Shown: positions 15,692 to 24,430 of the stretch, one piece after another
Numbering within the stretch: position 1 is the first letter of the stretch
How the letters are laid out: every line of letters starts with the position of its first letter
Assembly: GCF_002846365.1 (NCBI RefSeq)
Contig: NZ_PJMW01000002.1
Location: 4,278,001 to 4,342,000 of the forward strand
Origin: Nocardia fluminea
GTDB lineage: Bacteria; Actinomycetota; Actinomycetes; Mycobacteriales; Mycobacteriaceae
Direction: 5' to 3'
DNA length: 64,000 bases
Translations under genes and position numbers: made by a program
The notes under the pieces: model-generated
The model's input: only the letters and a program-made list of their open reading frames with translations
Databases searched by the model: none
Told to the model about the DNA's origin: nothing

Positions 15692-17233
15692 ATGAACCAC
15701 AACACAACTCAGCGCAGAGCCTGCGCGATCGCGGCCGCATGGCTGACAGTGACGGTCATCGGCGCGGCACCAGCCCTGGCCGAGCCCACCACCAGCGCAC
15801 CTCGCCCGTCGACGACATCGGGCGAACCTGCAACCTCGGCCTGTCCTGCCTTGTACGTGCTGGGCGTGCAGAACGGTGAGGAAGGCGCCGCTACCACCGG
15901 CGACACCGGCGATACCGGGGTGCTGGGCCAGGCCTTCGGGCGGATGGCCACCAAATTGGGCGCGGCGGTCGCGCGGTCCTACATCGTCTTCGGCGCCGAG
16001 GTGAACACAGCGAACTACCCCGCAGCGGTGACCGCAGCGGCCGATCAGATCGAACAACGCGCCGGTGAGGTGATCGACCGGTGTCCATCGACCCAGATCG
16101 CGGTCGCCGGCTACGCCCAAGGCGCCGCTGCAGCAGCAGCTTTCGCCGAAAAGTCCGGAGCGGGTCGGTCACGAGTCCCCGCAGAGAAGGTCGCGGGGAT
16201 CGCGTTGCTGGCCAACCCTTCACGACGAGCCGCGACTGGTTCTCTGCCCGGCACCGACAAAGCGGAAGTCCCGTCCGCTCCATCCGGCGCGGACGGCACC
16301 GCGGTGTCGAAGATCAAGCTGACCAACATCGGATTGTCCGGTGCCGGGATCGCCGCCAGCGCTGCACCGACCAGCTACGGCTCGCTGGTCGGCCGTGTAG
16401 CTGATCTGTGTGTGGCCGGTGATGCGACCTGCGATGTCCAGTCGGGCAGCCCGCTGCTGACCGCTGTTACCAACATCGCCGGGCAGGCCGAAGGCAAGGA
16501 CCCGGTTGCCGCGATCGCCACCGTCGCCCAAGCGCTGGCCTCCACCGCGTTCACCACCGCGGTCGGCGTCGTCAACGACGACATCACCGGCACCAGCCTG
16601 GACCAGCTCTCCTACACACCGAACCAAACTCTCGGCCAGCGCGTCGCGGCCGCATCCTCACCGACTGCCACCGCAACCACCGAATCCGACGCCCTGTCAG
16701 CGCTGTTCAAGATCGGCACGATCGGCTTCAACGCCGTGGTGTCAGTGGCACAGAAGGTCTTCACCGCCACAACCATCGCCGAACTCGCCGCTGTCGGGCT
16801 GTCCAACCCCGCCGCCGCGGTCGCGGTGCTCGGCACGAAAGTCGCTGAGGCGGTGGTGGATCTGGTGCCGCCTCAGTCGATCAGTACCTGGGTCAACGAT
16901 GCGTTCGAGGCGATCACCTCCACGATCACCGACCCCCACGACCTGTACACGACCTCGGCGACCGCCCAATACAGCAACTCCACCGGGCGACGCAGCAGCT
17001 ACAGCACCGTCTCGGTGACGACCAGCGGCGACACCCCGCTGGCCGCGACCACCGCGTGGTTCACCGCCATCGCCCAGGACCTCGCCTCCACCGACACGCC
17101 ATCGAAGCAGTCGACGACGTCGAGCAGCACGACGGGTTCCAGCCCACACCCAGTCCCGTCCGCAACAAAAGCCCGTGCCACACAGACCGGTTCGCGTGCG
17201 GCACCGACCAGTCCGGCGGTGGCACACCCCTAG
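15692..17233 (+). CDS. Secreted cutinase-like pseudoenzyme
   Basis: 513 residues. A signal peptide ends at AAPALAEP. The body aligns along its length with the cutinase-like protein at 13265 (CPALYVLGVQNGE; VAGIALLANPSR; YGSLVGRVADLC; QTLGQRVAAA), showing an old duplication. The elbow is GYAQGAA instead of GYSQGA, and the GRHNGY of the partner is GRRSSY, so both Ser and His of the triad are gone. A ~60-residue Ser/Thr/Pro-rich tail ends the protein. RBS GAAAGGAAG precedes the ATG at 15692. It may be a scaffold or adhesin rather than an enzyme. Confidence 0.7.
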   Translation: MNHNTTQRRACAIAAAWLTVTVIGAAPALAEPTTSAPRPSTTSGEPATSACPALYVLGVQNGEEGAATTGDTGDTGVLGQAFGRMATKLGAAVARSYIVFGAEVNTANYPAAVTAAADQIEQRAGEVIDRCPSTQIAVAGYAQGAAAAAAFAEKSGAGRSRVPAEKVAGIALLANPSRRAATGSLPGTDKAEVPSAPSGADGTAVSKIKLTNIGLSGAGIAASAAPTSYGSLVGRVADLCVAGDATCDVQSGSPLLTAVTNIAGQAEGKDPVAAIATVAQALASTAFTTAVGVVNDDITGTSLDQLSYTPNQTLGQRVAAASSPTATATTESDALSALFKIGTIGFNAVVSVAQKVFTATTIAELAAVGLSNPAAAVAVLGTKVAEAVVDLVPPQSISTWVNDAFEAITSTITDPHDLYTTSATAQYSNSTGRRSSYSTVSVTTSGDTPLAATTAWFTAIAQDLASTDTPSKQSTTSSSTTGSSPHPVPSATKARATQTGSRAAPTSPAVAHP

Positions 17234-17235
17234 AC

Positions 17236-17309
17236 CCCTTCGGAGCACGACGGGGGGCACTTGTCATCCCCCTGATCAGTGGCTCTTTCCAGCGGCGTGC
17301 TCCGAAGGG
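17236..17309 (+). promoter_or_regulatory. Long inverted repeat between cutinase cluster and transfer operon
   Basis: CCCTTCGGAGCACG (17236-17249) is exactly complementary to 17296-17309, with 46 bases between, inside which a G6 run and a C5 run can also pair. It starts 3 bases after the cutinase-like stop and ends 39 bases before the first transfer gene. It can act as a terminator, or as an attenuator for the operon that follows. Confidence 0.6.
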
Positions 17310-17347
17310 CCCCAACCGCCACCCAACCGATCGAGGAGGTGAACAAC

Positions 17348-18025
17348 ATGCCCGCCGACGACCTGAGCCGCCAACATGGTGCCGCTTGGCTACACAGACC
17401 CGACAGCCCAGAACCACATTCAGACGCCCCCCAGCGAGTCGACTCATACGTCGACAGCCAAGCAGGACGGCACAACCGGGGGCCTGCGCACCGCTTCCGC
17501 ATTGTCGCGATCGGCGCGGCTGTCTTGAGCGTTGTCACCGGATTGGCTGCGGCCCTCGCGGTGAGCATGTGGGGCGAAAGCCGGGACCGTGCCGACACCT
17601 CCCCGACCACCTCGGCCCCGCCGACGGGCACCACCACCTCTGTCGTAGTTGCCACAGAGCGGGCCTGTGCAGGGTTGACCGCTCAGACCGTGACGGCCGG
17701 TGCCGGCGATACCGCGACCGTCGCGGGCGTGATCGCGGCGTTCGAACACGCCTACTACGTGACCCGCAGTGCTGAACAGGCCCTGCGGTTGACGAGTCCG
17801 CAGGCTGGGCTCGCACACGAACCGCTGGCCGCCGCGATCACCGCGCTGCCGATCGGCATTACCCATTGTGTCGGTGTCACCTCGATCGCGGAGAACACCG
17901 CCGAGGTCCATCTCGTGGAACTGCATCCCGACGGCCGCCGCTTCGACTACCTGCAGGTGATCAACGTATCCGCCGTCGCCCCCGCCGGGTTGGTCATCAC
18001 CAACATTCAGAAGCGAGGCAGCTGA
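17348..18025 (+). CDS. Membrane-anchored VirB8-like / NTF2-like transfer protein
   Basis: 225 residues: a ~50-residue cytosolic N-terminus, one membrane helix (FRIVAIGAAVLSVVTGLAAALAV), a Ser/Thr/Pro linker, and a ~110-residue extracytoplasmic domain with FEHAYYVTRSAEQALRL and a strand-rich end, in the style of NTF2-like VirB8/TcpC domains. It starts the transfer operon; RBS GAGGAGGTGAA precedes ATG 17348, and its TGA overlaps the next ATG by one base. A core role in the mating channel is inferred from topology and position. Confidence 0.6.
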   Translation: MPADDLSRQHGAAWLHRPDSPEPHSDAPQRVDSYVDSQAGRHNRGPAHRFRIVAIGAAVLSVVTGLAAALAVSMWGESRDRADTSPTTSAPPTGTTTSVVVATERACAGLTAQTVTAGAGDTATVAGVIAAFEHAYYVTRSAEQALRLTSPQAGLAHEPLAAAITALPIGITHCVGVTSIAENTAEVHLVELHPDGRRFDYLQVINVSAVAPAGLVITNIQKRGS

Positions 18026-18675
18026 TGCATGCCTTGACCTTGCGCCAGCACCCCCTCGCTGGGATCGGTGGTCGCCGTTTGGATCCGACCACGGTGAGCG
18101 CTCCAGATCGCGTCGCCAGTATCCGGACCGAGCCCTTGCCGACGACCCGAGCGCATCCACCGGTGGTCGCGATTGTCGGCGCGCACGGCGGAGCCGGAAC
18201 CTCGACGCTCGCTCGGTGGTGGGCGCCAGCGGCGGACTGTGGGCAGTCCTGGCCTGGGTCGGTGCAGACGACGCAGCGGGTCGTCGTGGCGGCGCGGCTG
18301 TGTCTGCCGGGGTTGGTCGCGTGTGCAGATCGACTACGTGAATGGCATGTCGGTACCGCTCCTGGCGGTGTCGAGATCGTCGGTGTCGTACTCAGTGCTG
18401 CCCAGCCGGGGCGAGTACCGGCGCCGGTGCGCCGTTATCGCGCCGTGGTCGAGGACCTGGCCGAACAGGTGTGGGACATCGGCTGGCATGACGAGCTCAT
18501 CGAGCGCGAACTGGCCGAGCTCGCCGAGTTCAGCCCGTTCGACCCAGTCCCGCAACGGCGCGCCCGCCTGACTCAAGCGGTGCCCCTCGATGTTCATCAC
18601 GTCGGCAGCGAGCTCATCGACGCTCTCGCGCGCGCAGCGAAAAGCCCTATCGAACAACAGGATTCGGAGAGATAG
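18025..18675 (+). CDS. DUF6668-like P-loop protein of the transfer operon
   Basis: 216 residues. A deviant Walker A of the ParA/MinD kind is present at about residue 50 (VVAIVGAHGGAGTSTLARWW), followed by VVVAARLCLPGLVACADRL and VEIVGVVLSAAQPGRVP, where an ATPase core would be; no clear Walker B acid is visible. Related proteins accompany T4SS genes in actinobacterial mobile elements. It overlaps the preceding stop (TGATG). A guide or regulatory ATPase for the transfer machine is possible. Confidence 0.6.
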   Translation: MHALTLRQHPLAGIGGRRLDPTTVSAPDRVASIRTEPLPTTRAHPPVVAIVGAHGGAGTSTLARWWAPAADCGQSWPGSVQTTQRVVVAARLCLPGLVACADRLREWHVGTAPGGVEIVGVVLSAAQPGRVPAPVRRYRAVVEDLAEQVWDIGWHDELIERELAELAEFSPFDPVPQRRARLTQAVPLDVHHVGSELIDALARAAKSPIEQQDSER

Positions 18676-18677
18676 CC

Positions 18678-18974
18678 ATGTCCGTTCTATCTGTGGTGGG
18701 TGACAGCGTGTCTGTGCTGGCCCAAGAGATCAAGGTCAACCCGACCATCCCGCCGGGCGGCGACAAGCTGACCAACCTGGTGGGCTACTTGTCGTGGCTG
18801 GTCATCTTGGCCGGGGTCGCAGCCCTGATCTATGCCGGGGGAAAGTTCGGGTGGGAGCGCTGGCACGGCGGCGCGGTCGAATCCCCCAAGATCGTGTTCG
18901 CGGCCATGGTCGGCGGCATCATCGCGACCTCCGCCGGCGCCATCATGAACGCCGCCGTCACCGGAGGTTCCTGA
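18678..18974 (+). CDS. Two-helix membrane protein, VirB2/TrbC pilin-like
   Basis: 98 residues. An N-terminal segment with PTIPPGGDKLTNLVGYLSW leads to two membrane helices (LVILAGVAALIYAGG and FAAMVGGIIATSAGAIMNAA) separated by a short basic loop. Size and topology are those of VirB2/TrbC-type major pilins or inner channel subunits. It sits directly after the DUF6668-like gene. Confidence 0.65.
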   Translation: MSVLSVVGDSVSVLAQEIKVNPTIPPGGDKLTNLVGYLSWLVILAGVAALIYAGGKFGWERWHGGAVESPKIVFAAMVGGIIATSAGAIMNAAVTGGS

Positions 18975-18975
18975 C

Positions 18976-19839
18976 ATGCAGGCACCTCAGTTCAGCCACG
19001 AATCCCCTAGCAGCGCAACAGATCCGCGCACCGTAACTATCACCGCGGCCGACGGCACAGCACTGACGGCGACCCGCTTCGGGAAACTGGACGCCACCCT
19101 GACTGTCGTCTATCTGCCCGGACCGCTGGCCAGCGCAGCGCATTTCTCGCCCGTGATCACGCTGGTCGATAGGCATTTCCGCGCGGACATCGCGCAGTTG
19201 GTCTACGTCCAGCGTGGCCACGGCAACGACTTACCGCTGGCTTCGGGCCGTGCGGGGATGGCCCAACTGGTCGAGGACCTGAACACGGTGATCGCCCATG
19301 CGGGAGGTCGCGTGGTGTTGGTGGTTCATTCGCTGGCCGCGATCGTGGCGCAGGAATGGCTTTACCACCATCGACGAGCCCAGACCCGTGTCGCTGCGAT
19401 CGTCGCGATCGGACCGGTCACCGAACTACCCGATCACGATGGGGTAGTGACCGCGCACCCGACCGGGGTGGCCCGTCAAGCAGGTGCCCGTCTCATCCAC
19501 GACCTTTCCACGGCGCTGGGTGAGCGGGGCCTTCACACCGAGTCCGAGATCGAGTCCGTCCGCCGAACACTGCGTGCGTATCGGCGATGCGGGGCCGACC
19601 TGGCAGTCGTCGAGGACCTCTTGCGCGCAACACCGACCTGGATCGTGGCCGGCCGGGCAGACCCGGTGGCGCGATACGAGCGGGTCAAGGAACTGGCAGA
19701 GACGGTGTGGGCCGAGCTGAGCAGCTTGGGCAACGGCGGTCATGACCTGGCCCGCACCTTTCCGTGGCTGCCCGCCGCCGCGGTGTCCTCCGCGCTCCGG
19801 GCGGCCCGCGACGCCGACAGATTCGGTGGCAACTGGTGA
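18976..19839 (+). CDS. Alpha/beta hydrolase inside the transfer operon
   Basis: 287 residues with an alpha/beta-hydrolase fold: LTVVYLPGPLASAAHF after the first strands, nucleophile in VVHSLAAIVAQEWL (Ser about 118), acid in IVAGRADP (about 223) and His in LGNGGHDLARTF (about 255). All triad members are present, though the elbow is VHSLA rather than GxSxG. It starts one base after the pilin-like gene and is overlapped by the next gene. A hydrolase here is unusual; it might remodel envelope lipids or act on mycolate esters at the mating site, an inference. Confidence 0.75.
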   Translation: MQAPQFSHESPSSATDPRTVTITAADGTALTATRFGKLDATLTVVYLPGPLASAAHFSPVITLVDRHFRADIAQLVYVQRGHGNDLPLASGRAGMAQLVEDLNTVIAHAGGRVVLVVHSLAAIVAQEWLYHHRRAQTRVAAIVAIGPVTELPDHDGVVTAHPTGVARQAGARLIHDLSTALGERGLHTESEIESVRRTLRAYRRCGADLAVVEDLLRATPTWIVAGRADPVARYERVKELAETVWAELSSLGNGGHDLARTFPWLPAAAVSSALRAARDADRFGGNW

Positions 19840-20066
19840 TTGCCGAACCGCTGCCCGCGCAGGTGTTGGCGCCGCTGACGCAGCTGGTGAATTGGCTGGC
19901 CTGGTTCGTGCTGTTGCTGTGTGTGGCTCGCGCGACCTTCGTCGGCGGCCAACTCGCCCTCCGGATCTACCGCGAAGAAGCGATCGAAGGCTTCATCGGA
20001 TCCCTCGCTGCCGCCGCACTCCTCGGCTCGGCCAGCGCCCTGGCCATCGCCATCCTCCCCACCTGA
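19836..20066 (+). CDS. Small two-helix membrane protein of the transfer operon
   Basis: 76 residues. GTG at 19836 overlaps the hydrolase stop (GTGA). Two hydrophobic helices (LVNWLAWFVLLLCVARATFV and FIGSLAAAALLGSASALAIAI) flank a short charged loop (RIYREEAIE). It resembles small inner-membrane T4SS subunits; I cannot name a specific family. Confidence 0.6.
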   Translation: MIAEPLPAQVLAPLTQLVNWLAWFVLLLCVARATFVGGQLALRIYREEAIEGFIGSLAAAALLGSASALAIAILPT

Positions 20067-20082
20067 AAACACAGGACATCCT

Positions 20083-20727
20083 ATGCCACAGAAACTTTCG
20101 GTACGCGGTCATCGGACGATCGCCGCCTGGATCGTGCTTGCCGTAGCGGCCATCGCCGCCACCAGTTGTGCGGACACCGACGCGGGCGAGGACCTGCGCA
20201 CGCCAGCCACCACGGACATTACGCAGCTGATTCCCCGTGAGTTGAGTTGGCGGGCCTACCGAGGCATCGACCTGCCGGTCGCAGTGCAAGGCCCCCGCGT
20301 AGTCGATGGCGCGATCGCCTCGGACTTCGACCGGTCTCCGGTCGGTGCCGCACTGGCCGCGATCCACGCGACCGTGCGCATGTCGGTCGCACCGGACGGT
20401 CAGTGGGCCTCGGTCGGGCAACGCATGATCGCCCCCGGCCCAGGACGCGACACATGGGCGACAGCACGCGCCCAGATCTCCATCACCACCCCCGTCGCTG
20501 ACATGGTGCCTCACATCCTCGGCTACCTCGTCACGGCCTACACCGACACCGAAGCCCAGGTTCAGACCTACTCCACTTATCCGGACCGCTCGATCACCCG
20601 CAACACCGCCACCGTCATCTGGGCCACCGACGGGTGGCGACTGCGACTGCCCGACACCGTGACCGGAAGCCCTGTCACCGCAGTGGATTCCGTGCCCACC
20701 GACATGGTCGCCCTGCCGAAACCGTGA
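20083..20727 (+). CDS. Transfer-operon lipoprotein with DUF8175/NTF2-like domain
   Basis: 214 residues. The signal peptide ends in a lipobox-like AATSC (Cys ~29), so it is likely lipid-anchored outside. The mature domain has SWRAYRGIDLPV, a GAIASDFDRSPVGAALAA segment and strands ending VIWATDGWRLRLPDT. These match the following gene product (FAHTPQGAALAA, MVWVDGDWRVRVPDE), so the two are paralogues. Probably part of the extracytoplasmic mating complex. Confidence 0.6.
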   Translation: MPQKLSVRGHRTIAAWIVLAVAAIAATSCADTDAGEDLRTPATTDITQLIPRELSWRAYRGIDLPVAVQGPRVVDGAIASDFDRSPVGAALAAIHATVRMSVAPDGQWASVGQRMIAPGPGRDTWATARAQISITTPVADMVPHILGYLVTAYTDTEAQVQTYSTYPDRSITRNTATVIWATDGWRLRLPDTVTGSPVTAVDSVPTDMVALPKP

Positions 20728-20739
20728 GGACCAATCCCG

Positions 20740-21537
20740 ATGCGTTCGACTCGAACCCTGCTCATTTTGCTCAGCATCATCGCCGCCGTGGTGATCGCCG
20801 TATTTGTCCTGACCGTCGCCGGCGACGACCAGCCCGACACCGCCCAACCCCCAGCACAGAGCGGACAACCCACCACGACCGTCACGCCGCCGACGACACC
20901 GGCCGCCGCGCGTCCGCCAACGGTCGACATGTTCGGCAACCGCCTCGAAGTCCCGATTGAGGAAGCCGGTGCGGTGTTGCCGCAAATCATCGAGGATCGG
21001 ATCGAACCGACGCGATCTGATTTCCTGACCGCGGCACCGGCTCGATTGCAGTGGCAGGGGATCTGGGACGGCGCGGCAGTGCCGGTATCAGGCAGCGACG
21101 GCCCTGCCCGCATCGACGCCGGTGTGGCGGCAGGATTCGCGCACACACCACAAGGCGCTGCCTTGGCTGCGATGGACGCGATCGGTCGGGTCTACGCCGC
21201 ACCAGCCCCGGTCTGGCGAGAAGTAGTAGGCGAGCGCTTCTACGGCGGTGGAGACGCCTTGGTCGACCGATTCGCACGGTCGCGGGCAGAGACCCCAGGT
21301 GTGGCGCGCTACGTGACCGTGCCCGAAGGTGTGCGGATTCAACCGGGCTATCGCGACGACTTGGCCGTGGTTCAGCTCGCTGTCCGGTCCAAGACCGGAT
21401 ACGCGATCGCGACTTGGCCGATGGTCTGGGTCGACGGCGACTGGCGAGTGCGGGTACCCGACGAAATCGAAGACTTGTGGCGGCCAGCAGCTCCCACCTC
21501 GTCGGTGATCGGGTTCGGCGATTGGAAGGCTCGATAG
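20740..21537 (+). CDS. Membrane-anchored paralogue of the preceding lipoprotein
   Basis: 265 residues: an N-terminal membrane helix (TLLILLSIIAAVVIAVFVLT), a Thr/Pro-rich spacer to about residue 60, then the same domain as the gene before (VPVSGSDGPARIDAGVAAGF, FAHTPQGAALAA, GDWRVRVPDE). Two differently anchored copies of one domain suggest a hetero-oligomer. Twelve bases separate it from its paralogue and its TAG overlaps the next GTG by one base. Confidence 0.65.
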   Translation: MRSTRTLLILLSIIAAVVIAVFVLTVAGDDQPDTAQPPAQSGQPTTTVTPPTTPAAARPPTVDMFGNRLEVPIEEAGAVLPQIIEDRIEPTRSDFLTAAPARLQWQGIWDGAAVPVSGSDGPARIDAGVAAGFAHTPQGAALAAMDAIGRVYAAPAPVWREVVGERFYGGGDALVDRFARSRAETPGVARYVTVPEGVRIQPGYRDDLAVVQLAVRSKTGYAIATWPMVWVDGDWRVRVPDEIEDLWRPAAPTSSVIGFGDWKAR

Positions 21538-22961
21538 TGAACGGCCTCCTCAACGCTGCGGCCCCGCTGGCGGCTGGTCCTGTCCGAACACAGGCCCCCG
21601 ACATCGCCTGCACCGTACTTCCAGGGGTACGGGAAGCGTGCCTGCTTGGTGACGTAGCCACCGGGCTGGGCAATTCGGTGATCGACGGTCTTGTCAGCTC
21701 CCTACTTTCAGGCTTGGCAACGCTTCTGCGTATGGGAATGACGTGGTGGACGACATTTCCGTCACCGCAATTGTCTTCCTCGGCAGGACAACCGGCTCCC
21801 GTACTCGGCCAAATCAAGGAGTACACCGTCGGACTTCAGGTGGTGCTCTTGACCACTGGGATCATGTTCGCCGCAGTACGCCTAGCGCTAGCAAAACGCG
21901 GTGGCGTGGCGGGCGAAGCGCAGGAGACCTTCCTCATGCTCGCCCGAGCCATCTTTGCTGCGATGACCTTCGCGACTCTCATCACCGTCGGCACCAACGC
22001 CGGCGACCAGTTCGCCAACTGGGTGATCGACGACGCCACCCGCGGAGACCTCGAGAATGCCGTCGGCCGCATCCTCGACCGGGAGACTATGGGCGATCTC
22101 GGCCCTGGAATTCTTCTGCTGGTCGGTGTGCTCGGCGTGATCAGCATGCTTGTCCAGTTGGTCATGCTCGTGGTCCGGCAGGCGTTGCTCGTCGTGGTCG
22201 TCGCGGTAATTCCATTGGCGGCCGCTGCATCCGGCACCGCGCCTGGCTCGCAGGCATACAAGCGCCTTCTGGGGTGGTCGCTGGCGTTCGTGCTCTGGAA
22301 GCCGGTCGGGGCCCTGGTTTACGCGATCGCCTTCACCGTAGTCGGTGCCGAGGGCCAGACCGATCCCCAACTGATGCTGCTCGGCCTGATCTTGATGCTG
22401 ATGAGCGTGGTCGTGCTTCCCGCGCTGATCCGTTTGATCGCGCCGGCAGTGGCCACGCTCGGCGGCGGAGGCGGCGCGGCATCAGCGCTGGCTGGTGCCG
22501 GTGCAGGTATCGCGATGTCGGCGGTCGGCAGCGGATCACAGGCCAGAAAGATGTCCGAGGCCGAAAACTCCGGTTCGTCGTCAGGGCCGTCGAGTGCAGG
22601 AGGGCCTTCGTCGACGCCGGGTGGAGCAGGTGGGGCGCGGCCGATGGCGGCGAGTTCGGGAACGCCGCCCACTGGGACATCATCCGCGCCGGGAGGTGGT
22701 GGTGCGCCTAGGTCCGCACCTCCGGGCGGGGGTGGTTCGAGCACCAGTGGTGCGTCAGCTGCTAGCGCTGGTGCAGGTGGGTCGGGTAGTGCCGCGGCCA
22801 CTGGTGCGATGGGGGCGGGCCCTGCTGGTGCGGCGATGTTGGGCGCTCAGCTCACCGTCGGCGCGCTGCAAGGCATTGCCTCGGCTACTCAGAGTTCTAT
22901 TCCGGAGTCGTCGGCGCCGATGGATCCGGATTCGCTCGGTCCCGGGGAGGTCCGGCGATGA
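21537..22961 (+). CDS. VirB6/TrbL-like polytopic channel protein
   Basis: 474 residues. An N-terminal extracytoplasmic segment with Cys pair (DIACTVLPGVREACLLGD) is followed by about six membrane helices (for instance LLLVGVLGVISMLVQLVMLV, LLVVVVAVIPLAAAA, LMLLGLILMLMSVVVLPALI), then a ~120-residue Gly/Ser/Pro-rich tail. This is the VirB6/TrbL architecture of actinobacterial T4SS. GTG at 21537 overlaps the upstream stop; the end overlaps the next gene by four bases. Confidence 0.75.
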   Translation: MNGLLNAAAPLAAGPVRTQAPDIACTVLPGVREACLLGDVATGLGNSVIDGLVSSLLSGLATLLRMGMTWWTTFPSPQLSSSAGQPAPVLGQIKEYTVGLQVVLLTTGIMFAAVRLALAKRGGVAGEAQETFLMLARAIFAAMTFATLITVGTNAGDQFANWVIDDATRGDLENAVGRILDRETMGDLGPGILLLVGVLGVISMLVQLVMLVVRQALLVVVVAVIPLAAAASGTAPGSQAYKRLLGWSLAFVLWKPVGALVYAIAFTVVGAEGQTDPQLMLLGLILMLMSVVVLPALIRLIAPAVATLGGGGGAASALAGAGAGIAMSAVGSGSQARKMSEAENSGSSSGPSSAGGPSSTPGGAGGARPMAASSGTPPTGTSSAPGGGGAPRSAPPGGGGSSTSGASAASAGAGGSGSAAATGAMGAGPAGAAMLGAQLTVGALQGIASATQSSIPESSAPMDPDSLGPGEVRR

Positions 22962-24430
22962 GTACACGGATGTATGGGCGCTGGGAGCAGCCTCGCTCGG
23001 CCGGGTTCTTCGGATTGACGTGGGGGGTTTCGCTTCTCGGTCTCGGCTTGATGATCACGGTGATGGTGTCGTTCATGATCACCCGCTCGCTGGAATTCGC
23101 AGGCGCTGTCCTGCTCGGTGCGGCGGTGGTGTTCGTGCCGCTGGCGGTGACGCGCAACGGGCGCACCGGTTGGGAACTGTTGCTGCTTCGGGCTCAGTTC
23201 GCTCGCGCTCGTTCTCAAGGCGAGCTGACCTACCGGTCCGGGCGGTTCTCCCGGCTACCGGGTTTGGCGAAACTGCCTGGGTTGCTGGCTGATTCACGCC
23301 TGACCGAGTACGAGACTCCGGGTGGGAAGCGGTTCGCGATGCTGCATATCCGGCGTAGCGATCACTACACGGTGATCGTGCGGGTGATCCCGCGCGGCAA
23401 GGAACTCGTCGACCAGGCCCAAATCGATTCCTGGGTCGATGGATTCGGTCAATTCCTGGCCTCGCAAAGCCGTGGTGGAGAAGTCGTCGCGGTGACCGCG
23501 GTGTTGGACAACACCGTCGAAACCCGGTTGAAGCAAACTCGGGAAGTCACCCGGCTGATCCGACCGAACGCCCCTGACTTCGCCAAGGCGGTGATGAAGG
23601 AAGCCGCCGCTGACAGTGGCGGGGTCGGGGTGCGGATCGAAGCTCGTATCGCGATCACCTACCGCGCGATCGGCAAGGGCCGCATCCGCCGTGACCAGGC
23701 CGAGCAGGCCCGCGAGATCGGGCAACGACTGCAATCGGTGCTGTCGCAGCTCGCTCGCGCCGGCCTGCCCGCCACGCCCCTGCACGCGTGGGAAGTGCTG
23801 GGTCTGGTGCGCAGTCGATTCGACCTCGCTTCGCAGCGCGATGTCGAGGCTGCCGGGGCGCAGATCGTGGAGTCGCAGTCGTGGGATTCGGTCGGCCCGC
23901 TCGCCCACCACGATCGGTGGGATCACTACATCCACGACGGCGCCCGCTCGATTACCTGGGAGATGGACGGTGCACCCCGCGGCGCGGTGATGGAAACCGT
24001 CCTCGAAGAGCTGTTGCGACCGCGTCCGGACATGCCTCGCAAACGGGTCGCGATCGTCTACCGCCTGCATTCAGCCGCTGAAGCGACGTCGTTGGTGGAC
24101 TCGGACTTCCGCGACGCTGTCGCCGCCGAACAAACCGAACGAGGGATCTCATCGGCGGCGGCGCGGATCCGGGTCGGTAACACCTCGGCCGCGCGGGAGG
24201 AGCAAGCGCGCGGGGCTGGGTTGACCCGGTTCGGGGTGTTGGTGACGGTGACCGATCACCTCGACGCCGACCTGCCCGGAATCGAAGCCTCGGTCAAAGG
24301 AATGGCGGCGGCGTCGCGGTTGACGGTGCGCCGCTGCTACGGCTACCAGGCCGCGGGATTCGCTGCCTCGCTCGGGATCGGGCTGATCCTGCCTGAACAC
24401 GCTTCCATCTCCAAGCGGGTGTCGGGATGA
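22958..24430 (+). CDS. SCO6880-family T4SS protein (VirB3 plus VirB4 N-domain equivalent)
   Basis: 490 residues. Two N-terminal membrane helices with a VirB3/PrgI-like pattern (residues ~15-70) are followed by a long soluble region that corresponds to the N-terminal domain of VirB4 ATPases, including HYTVIVRVIPRGKE and a late SRLTVRRCYGYQAAGFAASL. The family name comes from Streptomyces coelicolor SCO6880. No Walker motif is present; the ATPase half is the next gene, four-base overlapped, so the VirB4 function is split over two polypeptides. Confidence 0.85.
   Translation: MSTRMYGRWEQPRSAGFFGLTWGVSLLGLGLMITVMVSFMITRSLEFAGAVLLGAAVVFVPLAVTRNGRTGWELLLLRAQFARARSQGELTYRSGRFSRLPGLAKLPGLLADSRLTEYETPGGKRFAMLHIRRSDHYTVIVRVIPRGKELVDQAQIDSWVDGFGQFLASQSRGGEVVAVTAVLDNTVETRLKQTREVTRLIRPNAPDFAKAVMKEAAADSGGVGVRIEARIAITYRAIGKGRIRRDQAEQAREIGQRLQSVLSQLARAGLPATPLHAWEVLGLVRSRFDLASQRDVEAAGAQIVESQSWDSVGPLAHHDRWDHYIHDGARSITWEMDGAPRGAVMETVLEELLRPRPDMPRKRVAIVYRLHSAAEATSLVDSDFRDAVAAEQTERGISSAAARIRVGNTSAAREEQARGAGLTRFGVLVTVTDHLDADLPGIEASVKGMAAASRLTVRRCYGYQAAGFAASLGIGLILPEHASISKRVSG

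Noticed and set aside
20200..21300. Several 80-330 codon frames on the - strand across the T4SS lipoproteins
   Set aside because: They shadow well-supported + strand genes that have signal peptides, coupling overlaps and paralogy.
22500..22900. Gly/Ser-rich repeats as a separate low-complexity gene
   Set aside because: They are the in-frame tail of the VirB6/TrbL-like protein, as in other members.
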